Shown: positions 1 through 6,254 of the stretch, piece by piece
Position numbering within the stretch: position 1 is the first letter of the stretch
Layout: each line of letters begins with the position of its first letter
Assembly (NCBI GenBank): GCA_019235595.1
Contig: JAFAKI010000046.1
Span: 1-12,204, forward strand
DNA from: Mucilaginibacter sp.
Lineage (GTDB): Bacteria; Bacteroidota; Bacteroidia; Sphingobacteriales; Sphingobacteriaceae
Length of the DNA: 12,204 bases
Reading direction: 5' to 3'
Translations under genes and position numbers: made by a program
Notes under the pieces: model-generated
What the model saw: the letters and a program-made list of their open reading frames with translations, nothing else
Databases searched by the model: none
Told to the model about the DNA's origin: nothing

Positions 1-3000
1 TCTACAATAGCAATAGTATAAGTCATTTCCTTGCCTGATGCTTCCGAAACAGTGATGGATGACGGCGTTTCCGGCCTTAATTTAGCAGGCAGACCGATAA
101 CCGGCTTCAATATCGTTTCCGGGTTATCAACCACAAGCGGTATAGCGCCATACATGCGTATAGGCAAATCATTCACCGTTTGGGCATGGCGTTGAAGCAA
201 TGTCACGTTCACAAAAATGTTTGGTCCCATGCTCTCATCTACCTTAAAGCTGTACTGTGTCTGTCCTTTCTTAGTGTCTATCCAAATTGTTTTGAGCACT
301 TTACTGCCGTTCTCAAAGCTGATGAGCGCCCGTCCGTCCGACATGGTAGGTATGGTTAGTGTCGCCTGTTCACCTACCTTATAATTGGTTTTATCGGAGG
401 TAAATGACAGCATTGATGCCTCTGTAGGGTTGGTTTGCTGTAAACGCTCCGACCAGTTTGGCCAATCAACATAAATGATCTTACCTGATGAATGCCCTGT
501 TTGTTCATCTGATACCTTTATAAGGTAACGTCCCCAATCTTCAGAAGGAATATTTAAATTCCAGCTACCTTTACCGTTGGTGAGTCTAACCGTCTCTGTT
601 TTGATCAGCTTATTATACTTATCCTGCGTAAAGTTGCTGATCGCATCACCCGTCTGATCCCACCACCAACGCCATTGTATTTTATACAACTCCACTTTAA
701 CCTCACGCGTACCGCTTATCGCATTGCCTTTGGTGTCTACATCGGCTATATCGATTTGGTTATCCCTGCCGGTATACAACATGCCCGACAGATCGCTACC
801 CTTCGGCGTCTTAATACCCACATACCCCGGATAAACATTATAAGGTAACGACAACGTCTGCAAACTGAAATTACCTCCCGGTTCAAATACCTTCACCACA
901 AAATTCGCCCTTAGCTGACCCGGTGCTTGTTTTTCTACATTAATGTCCGCATTAACAGAAGCTACCCCATTCTCATTCAACTTACCATCAAATACGGTCT
1001 GCGTTTGGGTGTTAAATGCCAGGGTAGGGTCATCAAAAGTATAATCAGGATAGTCTTTAAATGATGTTTTTTGTGCCGATAGAAACGCATCCACCTTCGC
1101 CTTCAAGTTCTGGGCTATACCGCCGAATAACCAATGCGCTTCCAGCTTGCCATCGGTATTGCTGCCTTTCGACAGCTCATTTGCTCCGTTAAAGTCCAAT
1201 TTCAGCTTTAAGCGGTTCGGCATAATGGTTTCTATCTTGATGTTCTTCTGGAATGTGGCACCGCCTACTTTCACCTTCGCCATCCAGTTGCCTGTGCGTG
1301 ATGAAGTCTCCGTTGCAGTATGGAAGCTATAAAATCCATCAACCGATTTCGTCTGGGTAATGCGTTTATACAACTGTCCGTCCGGATTGTAGAGCTCAAA
1401 CTCGACAGGGTGATCCGGCGGTAAGGTTTTCAGTTTATCCTCCAAAATGAACGACAGGAATATAGAATCCCCCGGTCGCCATACGCCTCGTTCTCCATAA
1501 ATAAAGCCTTTTAATCCGCTTTGTATCTCATCGCCACCCACATTAAAGCGCGACAGTGGGAGAGAGCTGCCATCATCCAGTTTCAGGTATCCCTTTTCAG
1601 CCCCGTGCGTCGCCACTAACAAATAAGGCTTGCGCTTCAAATCGAATTTCGCCATACCATCCCCATCGGATGTACCTTTATACAATACCTGCTTTTGAAA
1701 ATCCAGCAACTCCAGCGTTACGCCCGACATCGGCTGAGCCGACAATATGTTAGTTACGGCTATGGTCATGCTGTTGTTATTTCCCCGCTTGGCTATCAGG
1801 CCGATGTTTGAGGCGATGATGTTGCGCTTAGCCCAACGGTCTTTTGTATAATAAGAGCTCTTGCAGGGGTCAAAGCGCTCGTTCCAGTTGTAACTTTCGG
1901 GGTAGTAGTTGTCATAGCGCTGCCAGAAATCGTCGTCCTCGTCTTTTATTTTGGCTGAGTTATTGTCATATTCCCCTCCGTATTCTTCTTCATCGTCCGT
2001 CCCGTCATTCCTCTTCAATACCGGCGAACCCAAACTACAGTTGTATAACGAATACTCCTGCCTGAAACCAATCACTACCCGGTAAATAGCGCCCGGTTCT
2101 GCACGCAACAGCTGATCAATATCCAGCATAAAGCGGTTCTTCTTGCTCAGATTAAGACTCTTATCCTGGTCTAACCGAATGGTCTTTTGAACTAGAGGCC
2201 GTCCAACAGCCCGCAATTCCTGACCACCATTGAAATCATTATTCTGGAAAAACTGCGGAACGTTGTTCTCATACACCTTGATAATGCTCACATCCACCGC
2301 GCTCAGGTTCACGGCCTCAAAAGGCATAGTCAGCTTGCCCGAGTCAGGCAGGATAACACCCTTGCCGGGAATACTCACCGAAGGCATCCTGTTCTCAAAA
2401 AATACACTGGCCGTGTAAGGCTGCGCGATCTTCTTGTGCGAAATATTCTCGACACCCTCATTCACAAAAGCACTGTAATTGCCCTGCAAACGGTCGGGAG
2501 CGTATATTTTGACGGTGCTGCCCTCAATGGTATAGGCAGGGTCTTCCACATTCTTTATGCCGACCAACCCTTTTAGTTCCTGACCGACCAGTATCGCATC
2601 CGAAAACTGCACCAGCACATACTGATCCTGATCTTGCACTGCCGTAATAGCCAGCACCTTAAAATCACCAATAGCCGGTATCTCAAACTGCTGGTCGCCT
2701 TTTTTGTCTACGTGCAAACTGCTGCCATCCCAGCTCACGCCCAGCTTGTTCACGGCGTTATTGCCCCTCGCCACATCGGTAATGGTAAACTTATGCGTAC
2801 GCTGCACATTGTTGTGCTGCCAGTTGATGCGGGTAGGCGAGGTGTAGTTAACGCTAATCAGCTTTTCTATATCGGTATTGTTCTCGTCATCAGCCGTTTG
2901 AACCTCGCCCTCCAGCTTCATCTTATCCAGCGAGGTGCTGGTTGCGGTCTGCAAGCCGGTGAATGACACCGTAAAATCAGGTTTAACGGTTTGGAAAGTA

Positions 3001-3413
3001 AATTTGAACTCGCTAAAATGGTCGGGAACATCCACTATCTTTTTCAGCTCGAACTCAGCGGTATAGCTTTGGTCGGCCACCAGCTTCTTCTCGGGCCTGA
3101 ACTCGATGGTGCGCTCATCCACCCAATAAGCCTTACCGGCAATGGACGGCGAAAAATCAAACACGCCATCAGGCAGCTTATCGTTCTGCACATGCGTGGT
3201 AGGCACCTCGCCCGCCAGCCGGATACGGATGGTACCCTCTTTGGAAATAATGCCCGACGTGTACGACTCGATGTACTTGCTAAATGCCGGATCAACCTTC
3301 GTGCTGTGCTTAACGTGAAAGATAAAATAAACGGCGATCAGCAAAATAATTATAGCCACAAGCGCAATAAAAGGCCGCTTGCGTGCTGGAGAAGGGCTTT
3401 CGGTGTCTTCCAT
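1..3413 (-). CDS. alpha-2-macroglobulin family protein, 3' end outside window
   Basis: Large envelope protein, probably a bacterial macroglobulin that traps attacking proteases in the periplasm. The reading frame is open without a stop for 1137 codons from the ATG at 3411-3413 to the window edge. Residues 14-33 are a hydrophobic segment after a basic RKR stretch. I see no lipobox cysteine, so this looks like a signal anchor rather than the lipoprotein anchor of the E. coli homologue. Several beta-rich macroglobulin-like stretches follow. Residues 470-495 are strongly acidic and 496-522 are rich in Tyr, Trp and Asp, including DNYYPESYNW; I recall such an insert in Bacteroidota members. YGERGVWRPGD at 639-649 is the MG2-type motif, and a WRWWW cluster lies near residues 913-917. 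Family members of this type are about 1800-1900 residues long, so roughly 60% is visible. The thioester region, if present, would lie in the missing part. The family call is firm; the protease-trap role is known for the family, not shown here. Confidence 0.9.
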   Translation of the reverse strand, partial: MEDTESPSPARKRPFIALVAIIILLIAVYFIFHVKHSTKVDPAFSKYIESYTSGIISKEGTIRIRLAGEVPTTHVQNDKLPDGVFDFSPSIAGKAYWVDERTIEFRPEKKLVADQSYTAEFELKKIVDVPDHFSEFKFTFQTVKPDFTVSFTGLQTATSTSLDKMKLEGEVQTADDENNTDIEKLISVNYTSPTRINWQHNNVQRTHKFTITDVARGNNAVNKLGVSWDGSSLHVDKKGDQQFEIPAIGDFKVLAITAVQDQDQYVLVQFSDAILVGQELKGLVGIKNVEDPAYTIEGSTVKIYAPDRLQGNYSAFVNEGVENISHKKIAQPYTASVFFENRMPSVSIPGKGVILPDSGKLTMPFEAVNLSAVDVSIIKVYENNVPQFFQNNDFNGGQELRAVGRPLVQKTIRLDQDKSLNLSKKNRFMLDIDQLLRAEPGAIYRVVIGFRQEYSLYNCSLGSPVLKRNDGTDDEEEYGGEYDNNSAKIKDEDDDFWQRYDNYYPESYNWNERFDPCKSSYYTKDRWAKRNIIASNIGLIAKRGNNNSMTIAVTNILSAQPMSGVTLELLDFQKQVLYKGTSDGDGMAKFDLKRKPYLLVATHGAEKGYLKLDDGSSLPLSRFNVGGDEIQSGLKGFIYGERGVWRPGDSIFLSFILEDKLKTLPPDHPVEFELYNPDGQLYKRITQTKSVDGFYSFHTATETSSRTGNWMAKVKVGGATFQKNIKIETIMPNRLKLKLDFNGANELSKGSNTDGKLEAHWLFGGIAQNLKAKVDAFLSAQKTSFKDYPDYTFDDPTLAFNTQTQTVFDGKLNENGVASVNADINVEKQAPGQLRANFVVKVFEPGGNFSLQTLSLPYNVYPGYVGIKTPKGSDLSGMLYTGRDNQIDIADVDTKGNAISGTREVKVELYKIQWRWWWDQTGDAISNFTQDKYNKLIKTETVRLTNGKGSWNLNIPSEDWGRYLIKVSDEQTGHSSGKIIYVDWPNWSERLQQTNPTEASMLSFTSDKTNYKVGEQATLTIPTMSDGRALISFENGSKVLKTIWIDTKKGQTQYSFKVDESMGPNIFVNVTLLQRHAQTVNDLPIRMYGAIPLVVDNPETILKPVIGLPAKLRPETPSSITVSEASGKEMTYTIAIV

Positions 3414-3600
3414 GGATAAGGTGAAATATTTACGTAAAATATGAAAATTTCAGAAATAAAACACGATTGTGGGATTTAAAAGATTGGTGGGATTGGAGCG
3501 TGGGGGCGAGGCGGTAGGCGTAAAAAAAACCATGTCATTGCGATGAACGGCCTGTGAGGTGAAGAAGTAATCGCATGCTATACAGAGCGAAGAAGCCAGG

Positions 3601-3862
3601 CTGCATATTGTCTGAACCATGATTCGCTTGATTTAAGGATTACTATGATTACTTTTCAAATCGAAAGCGAGGTGGGTGTCACACTCGAAGTGCGGTGCGT
3701 AGGGTTTACTGCATATTGTCTGAACCATGATTTGCTTGATTTAATGATAACTATGATGCTCTAAGAAGAGGGTGTCACATTGAGGCACTCGAAGTGCGGT
3801 GCGAGGGGCATACTGCATATTGTTTGAACACGATTTTCTTGATTTAAAAAATTAACAAGATC
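3601..3862 (+). repeat. imperfect tandem composite repeat, period about 106 bases
   Basis: A block starting CTGCATATTGTCTGAACC occurs at 3601 and 3709, and a weaker copy (CTGCATATTGTTTGAAC) at 3813. Between copies lies a second block, GGTGTCAC followed by ACTCGAAGTGCGGTGCG (from 3675 and 3770). The spacings are 108 and 104 bases. The ACTCGAAGT core can form a small hairpin with a CGA loop (GCACT 3785-3789 with AGTGC 3793-3797). Inside the first block GATT recurs every 8-9 bases (3621, 3630, 3638, 3647). A related unit lies in the opposite direction at 5508-5610. I believe similar intergenic repeats are common in this bacterial group, but that is from memory. Confidence 0.85.
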
Positions 3863-3864
3863 AC

Positions 3865-3892
3865 TGCAAACTGCCAACTCATAACTGCCAAC
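3865..3892 (-). repeat. four contiguous degenerate heptamers (GTT type)
   Basis: Read on the minus strand these are four units of exactly seven bases: GTTGGCA, GTTATGA, GTTGGCA, GTTTGCA. The same three words occur in a second array at 10005-10032 on the plus strand. The array is not next to a stop codon, unlike the other GTT arrays in the window. Confidence 0.85.
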
Positions 3893-3901
3893 TGAATCAG
3901 G

Positions 3902-3991
3902 GCGTTACCCCGATAAAATCGGGGTCAGGCTGTACGTTCATACTGCGCAGGCATTAGTCACGAGGCCGGTATACACTTCCATCCTTAACGC
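3902..3991. other. candidate folded element (three-way junction)
   Basis: An outer stem GCGTT (3902-3906) with AACGC (3987-3991) encloses two hairpins. The first is a perfect 8-base-pair stem with an AAA loop, ACCCCGAT (3907-3914) with ATCGGGGT (3918-3925). The second pairs ATACTG (3940-3945) with CGGTAT (3967-3972), including one G-T wobble. Elements opening GGGCGTTACCCC and closing near TAACGC recur between genes in this phylum as far as I remember. Whether it is an RNA, a mobile repeat or a DNA structure cannot be decided from one copy. Confidence 0.4.
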
Positions 3992-4009
3992 GAAAACACC
4001 TCTCCATCA

Positions 4010-4037
4010 CGTCTTTGCGAGGAACGAAGCAATCTCC
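4010..4037 (+). repeat. left arm of a perfect 28-base inverted repeat
   Basis: The segment, with core TTTGCGAGGAACGAAGCAAT, is identical over 28 bases to the reverse complement of 5470-5497; the next base on each side differs. The two arms bracket the orphan gene. A weak internal stem TTGC/GCAA is possible. A degenerate relative starts at 3534. It is probably a dispersed intergenic repeat family rather than a transposon end, since no transposase is present. Confidence 0.9.
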
Positions 4038-4155
4038 GAGCAGAGCATCGAGCACTGACATCTGGGATTAACTAAAAAATTAGCAAAAAATGTAACGAGT
4101 GTAACGAGGTTGGAAGATGGAGACGGACGTGACAAATGAGAATAAAGAAATGAGG

Positions 4156-5316
4156 CTATTTAGTTAACCACCAAACAATAAGACCTGCAACGATAGTCGA
4201 TATAGTAGCTAAAATCCATTTCATTGTTTGACCCATAGCCGGAGCATCATTATTGCTGTTATTTGTGTTGATAATGTCACGCGTTTTAAATGATTGGTGA
4301 TTGTTATTTCCAATAATGGGGGTATTAATTCCCTGGAAATGGTAATTTGTAGTTTGCATTGGTTGTTGTGATTGATCGGAGCGTTTTTCAAGACAAAAAA
4401 CATAGAATTCTATGCCTGCCTTAGTTATTGAGGCATAATAGGCACGTACAAATTGACTCCCTGATTCGTTTCCTAATGCTAAATGATATTTTATTAGCTT
4501 CTCATTTTTTAATCCGTCTAAGAAATAGACAATAGCAGCTTCTTGGTTGATTAAATCATCATTTTCATATTCTTCAGAAGGAAAATACTCATCTAAAATT
4601 GATGTAACATTAATCTTATTATTCAACCCTGATTCATTGAGAATCTTCAAGAAGCTTGAAGTGTGGTCTCTCTTTTTTAAATGACTTTTATTTGTAGCTA
4701 TAGGGTTAATATCAAAGAGTGTATCGTCTCTTGTTGGAGAAGTAAGGTTTACGTATAGCGGTTCATGTAAAGTGTCAAACCACCGTTTTATTTTACCTTC
4801 TGCATCTACACACCAACTATTGACGTGGGAAAGAGCGATATCGTCATACTCTATAAGTTTTTTTTCCTTTAAATTTTTTAAAAAATTAACGCCTAAGTCA
4901 TTCTCATTTGTTGTATTTGCAGATTTTGGGTCTGGCTTAGAGAAATTATCGACCATGAATTCCTTAATATCTATTTCCGTAGAAAGTGCCGTTTCTCTTT
5001 CGTTGAGAAATTCCAGAAACTTTTTTTCCAAATCAATTTGGATTTGTACCTGTGAATCTAATTCTGGCGTATAATAAATTCCACCTTTTTTAAAGTCACG
5101 TTCCTTCGCGTCATATCCCTTGTCCGTTAATTGAAATTCACTGTGGCTCTCAGCTAATCTGATAAGCCCAAATTGTCTCATTATATTTCTGAATTTAAGC
5201 TTAGTATCTAAATCATAGTCTTTCCATCTGGTTTTAAATACGTTAACAAATTGAGCCTCAATTGTATTTAATTCAATGAATTTTAAAGTGTTCCATATTA
5301 TTTCATTACCGGTCAT
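4156..5316 (-). CDS. orphan protein with C-terminal membrane anchor, function unknown
   Basis: I do not recognise this protein (386 residues from the ATG at 5314-5316). The frame also opens 17 codons earlier at a TTG (5367) directly after a TGA. I chose the ATG because the extra residues add nothing that looks like part of the fold and TTG starts are rarer, but this is not settled. Residues near 30-75 look like a winged-helix module ending in QLTDKGYD. Two further helix-rich stretches (about 100-195 and 220-320) end in similar strand-like tails, for example EKLIKYHLAL and ASITKAGIEF. Residues about 325-360 are rich in Asn and Gln, with GINTPIIGNNN. The last 20 or so residues form one hydrophobic helix ending WWLTK, so the bulk is probably cytosolic and anchored at its C-terminus. 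The gene is AT-rich: 19 of 60 bases at 4501-4560 are G or C, against 32 of 60 at 7561-7620 in topA. It lies alone between mirrored repeats, which suggests transfer. A defence or signalling role is only a guess. Confidence 0.8.
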   Translation of the reverse strand: MTGNEIIWNTLKFIELNTIEAQFVNVFKTRWKDYDLDTKLKFRNIMRQFGLIRLAESHSEFQLTDKGYDAKERDFKKGGIYYTPELDSQVQIQIDLEKKFLEFLNERETALSTEIDIKEFMVDNFSKPDPKSANTTNENDLGVNFLKNLKEKKLIEYDDIALSHVNSWCVDAEGKIKRWFDTLHEPLYVNLTSPTRDDTLFDINPIATNKSHLKKRDHTSSFLKILNESGLNNKINVTSILDEYFPSEEYENDDLINQEAAIVYFLDGLKNEKLIKYHLALGNESGSQFVRAYYASITKAGIEFYVFCLEKRSDQSQQPMQTTNYHFQGINTPIIGNNNHQSFKTRDIINTNNSNNDAPAMGQTMKWILATISTIVAGLIVWWLTK

Positions 5317-5469
5317 AACAATGCTGATTACAGCCTTAAATCTATGAATAAGTTTATTATCAATCAATTAATCCCAAATGCTCATGTTCCTGTAGCCGTC
5401 CTCATTTTGAGCTTAAACTATACAAAATGTGGATAGAAAGGTATCCCTGCACCATTGACTTACATAATG

Positions 5470-5497
5470 GGAGATTGCTTCGTTCCTCGCAAAGACG
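5470..5497 (-). repeat. right arm of a perfect 28-base inverted repeat
   Basis: This is the exact reverse complement of 4010-4037, placed about 150 bases upstream of the orphan gene's ATG. The arms are separated by about 1.43 kb. Confidence 0.9.
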
Positions 5498-5507
5498 CGC
5501 CTTTTAA

Positions 5508-5610
5508 AGCATTGTGTTAATTCTTAAATTCTGCAAATTCCGGTTCAGACGATATGCAGTGAGGCCTTTCGCACCATACTTCGAGTACCTCAGCATGACA
5601 CCTCTTTTTT
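5508..5610 (-). repeat. inverted copy of the composite repeat
   Basis: Read on the minus strand it gives GAGGTGTCATGCTGAGG, then TACTCGAAGTATGGTGCG, then CTGCATATCGTCTGAACC, then TTTAAGAATTAAC. This is the same order of blocks as in the unit at about 3765-3862. The small hairpin is kept with different bases: GTACT pairs with AGTAT here (one G-T wobble), against GCACT with AGTGC in the left copy. Confidence 0.8.
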
Positions 5611-5611
5611 A

Positions 5612-5670
5612 GTTGTAGTGGCAGTTGGCAGTAACAGTCCCTAATGACCAATGACTAATGACCAATCAAC
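5612..5670. repeat. facing arrays of short GT-headed units after the 134-residue gene
   Basis: On the plus strand 5612-5636 reads GTTGTA, GTGGCA, GTTGGCA, GTAACA. On the minus strand 5670-5642 reads GTTGATTG, GTCATTA, GTCATTG, GTCATTA. The minus-strand array starts on the G of the TAG stop codon of the 134-residue gene. The two arrays point toward each other but use different words, so pairing between them would be weak. The GTCATTA/GTCATTG words resemble the heptamer STRR repeats described in filamentous cyanobacteria. Confidence 0.75.
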
Positions 5671-6074
5671 TACCTAATCATCACCCCCGGCTTATTCAAA
5701 ATAGGGAGCTTAATAAAGTTCGATTCGACGATACTTTCTGGCAGGAAGATGAACTTTTTGTCGAATATTTCGCGGCCGATGTAGTAGCTGAGCCAGTACT
5801 CGTTGTTGAGGCCAAAGGTGGATTCGTCGATGGGTTCGATCAAGGCAAAGGCTTTGTTTTCCACCAGCGGAAACATGTGGCGCAGGGTAGAGGTTTTGAT
5901 GGGTTCGCCATCCTTTTCGCCATAACCTTTTGAGGTGATCAGCACATTCTCAATCGGCTCATTTTTGAGGTTGATGAGGTAGACATACCAGGTTTTGGTT
6001 TCCACACTCTCGCCCTCCAACGCCACCGCAATGGCGATATCCTGTACTATGTTTTCTGGAATGTCTTTTATCAT
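5670..6074 (-). CDS. conserved Bacteroidota protein of unknown function (134 residues)
   Basis: A soluble, strand-rich protein without signal peptide or membrane segment. It starts at the ATG 6072-6074 and ends in a TAG at 5670-5672. It has well-ordered blocks, including WYVYLINLKNEPIENVL (about 29-45), SKGYGEKDGEP, FGLNNEYWLSYYIG (about 87-100), and a C-terminal KFIFLPESI segment followed by KPGVMIR. From memory, close relatives are widespread in this phylum and some databases label them phenylalanyl-tRNA synthetase alpha subunit. I see no synthetase motif here and think that label is an error. The gene follows topA in the same direction, separated by a repeat-filled 180-base gap, and I see no promoter of its own. 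Confidence 0.85.
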   Translation of the reverse strand: MIKDIPENIVQDIAIAVALEGESVETKTWYVYLINLKNEPIENVLITSKGYGEKDGEPIKTSTLRHMFPLVENKAFALIEPIDESTFGLNNEYWLSYYIGREIFDKKFIFLPESIVESNFIKLPILNKPGVMIR

Positions 6075-6075
6075 G

Positions 6076-6250
6076 GTTAGTTGATTGGGTTGATTGGGTT
6101 GATTAAGTTAGATTAAGTTGATTAGGTTGGATTAAGTTAGATTAAGTTGGACTGAGTTAAAACTTATTCAACTCAATCAACCACTTAACTCAATCAACTA
6201 TTTAATTCATTCAACTCAATCAACCACTTAACTTAATCAACTCAATCAAC
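6076..6250. repeat. long inverted repeat built of degenerate GTT-headed units, after topA
   Basis: The plus strand from 6076 to about 6157 consists of 9-10 base units such as GTTGATTGG, GTTGATTAA, GTTAGATTAA and GTTGGATTAA. From about 6169 to 6250 the complementary units appear (words like ACTCAATCAAC), so on the coding strand the array begins 4 bases after the topA stop as GTTGATTGA, GTTGATTAA. The arms can fold on each other with a loop around 6158-6168; the innermost pairing is GTTGGACTGAGTT with AACTCAATCAAC, imperfect. In the topA transcript this would be a long hairpin between topA and the next gene, possibly a terminator or a stabiliser of the 3' end. There is no T-run typical of an intrinsic terminator. 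Confidence 0.85.
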
Positions 6251-6254
6251 TATT

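Larger units (their letters stand above)
3414..4155. other. gene-free, repeat-rich gap
   Basis: This 742-base stretch between the macroglobulin gene and the orphan gene holds no credible reading frame. It contains two and a half units of a composite repeat (3601-3862), a heptamer array (3865-3892), a candidate folded element (3902-3991), one arm of a 28-base inverted repeat (4010-4037) and a doubled nonamer TGTAACGAG (4091-4108). A degenerate relative of the 28-base repeat, GTCATTGCGATGAACG, starts at 3534. I could not pick out a convincing promoter for the macroglobulin gene in the 90 bases before its ATG. Confidence 0.8.
5317..5669. other. gap upstream of the orphan gene
   Basis: This 353-base gap holds the leader of the orphan gene, the right arm of the 28-base inverted repeat (5470-5497), an inverted copy of the composite repeat (5508-5610) and two short-unit arrays (5612-5636 and 5642-5670). 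I see no gene and no clear TAnnTTTG promoter element for the orphan gene. Confidence 0.7.

Noticed and set aside
2634..3419. Plus-strand open frames of 110 and 142 codons
   Set aside because: They lie antisense inside the continuous macroglobulin reading frame and have no recognisable protein features.
3907..3925. ACCCCGAT/ATCGGGGT hairpin as an intrinsic terminator
   Set aside because: It has no T-run on either strand and lies far from any gene end that would use it; it fits better inside the larger folded element.
5317..5367. Upstream TTG start for the orphan gene
   Set aside because: It lies directly behind a TGA, TTG starts are uncommon, and the added 17 residues have no visible role. 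It is kept only as an alternative.
4010..5497. Insertion sequence with 28-base terminal inverted repeats
   Set aside because: The enclosed gene has no transposase features, no target duplication is seen next to the arms, and a degenerate relative of the repeat occurs alone at 3534.
5612..6250. CRISPR array
   Set aside because: The units are 6-10 bases, contiguous and degenerate, without spacers, and no cas gene is present.
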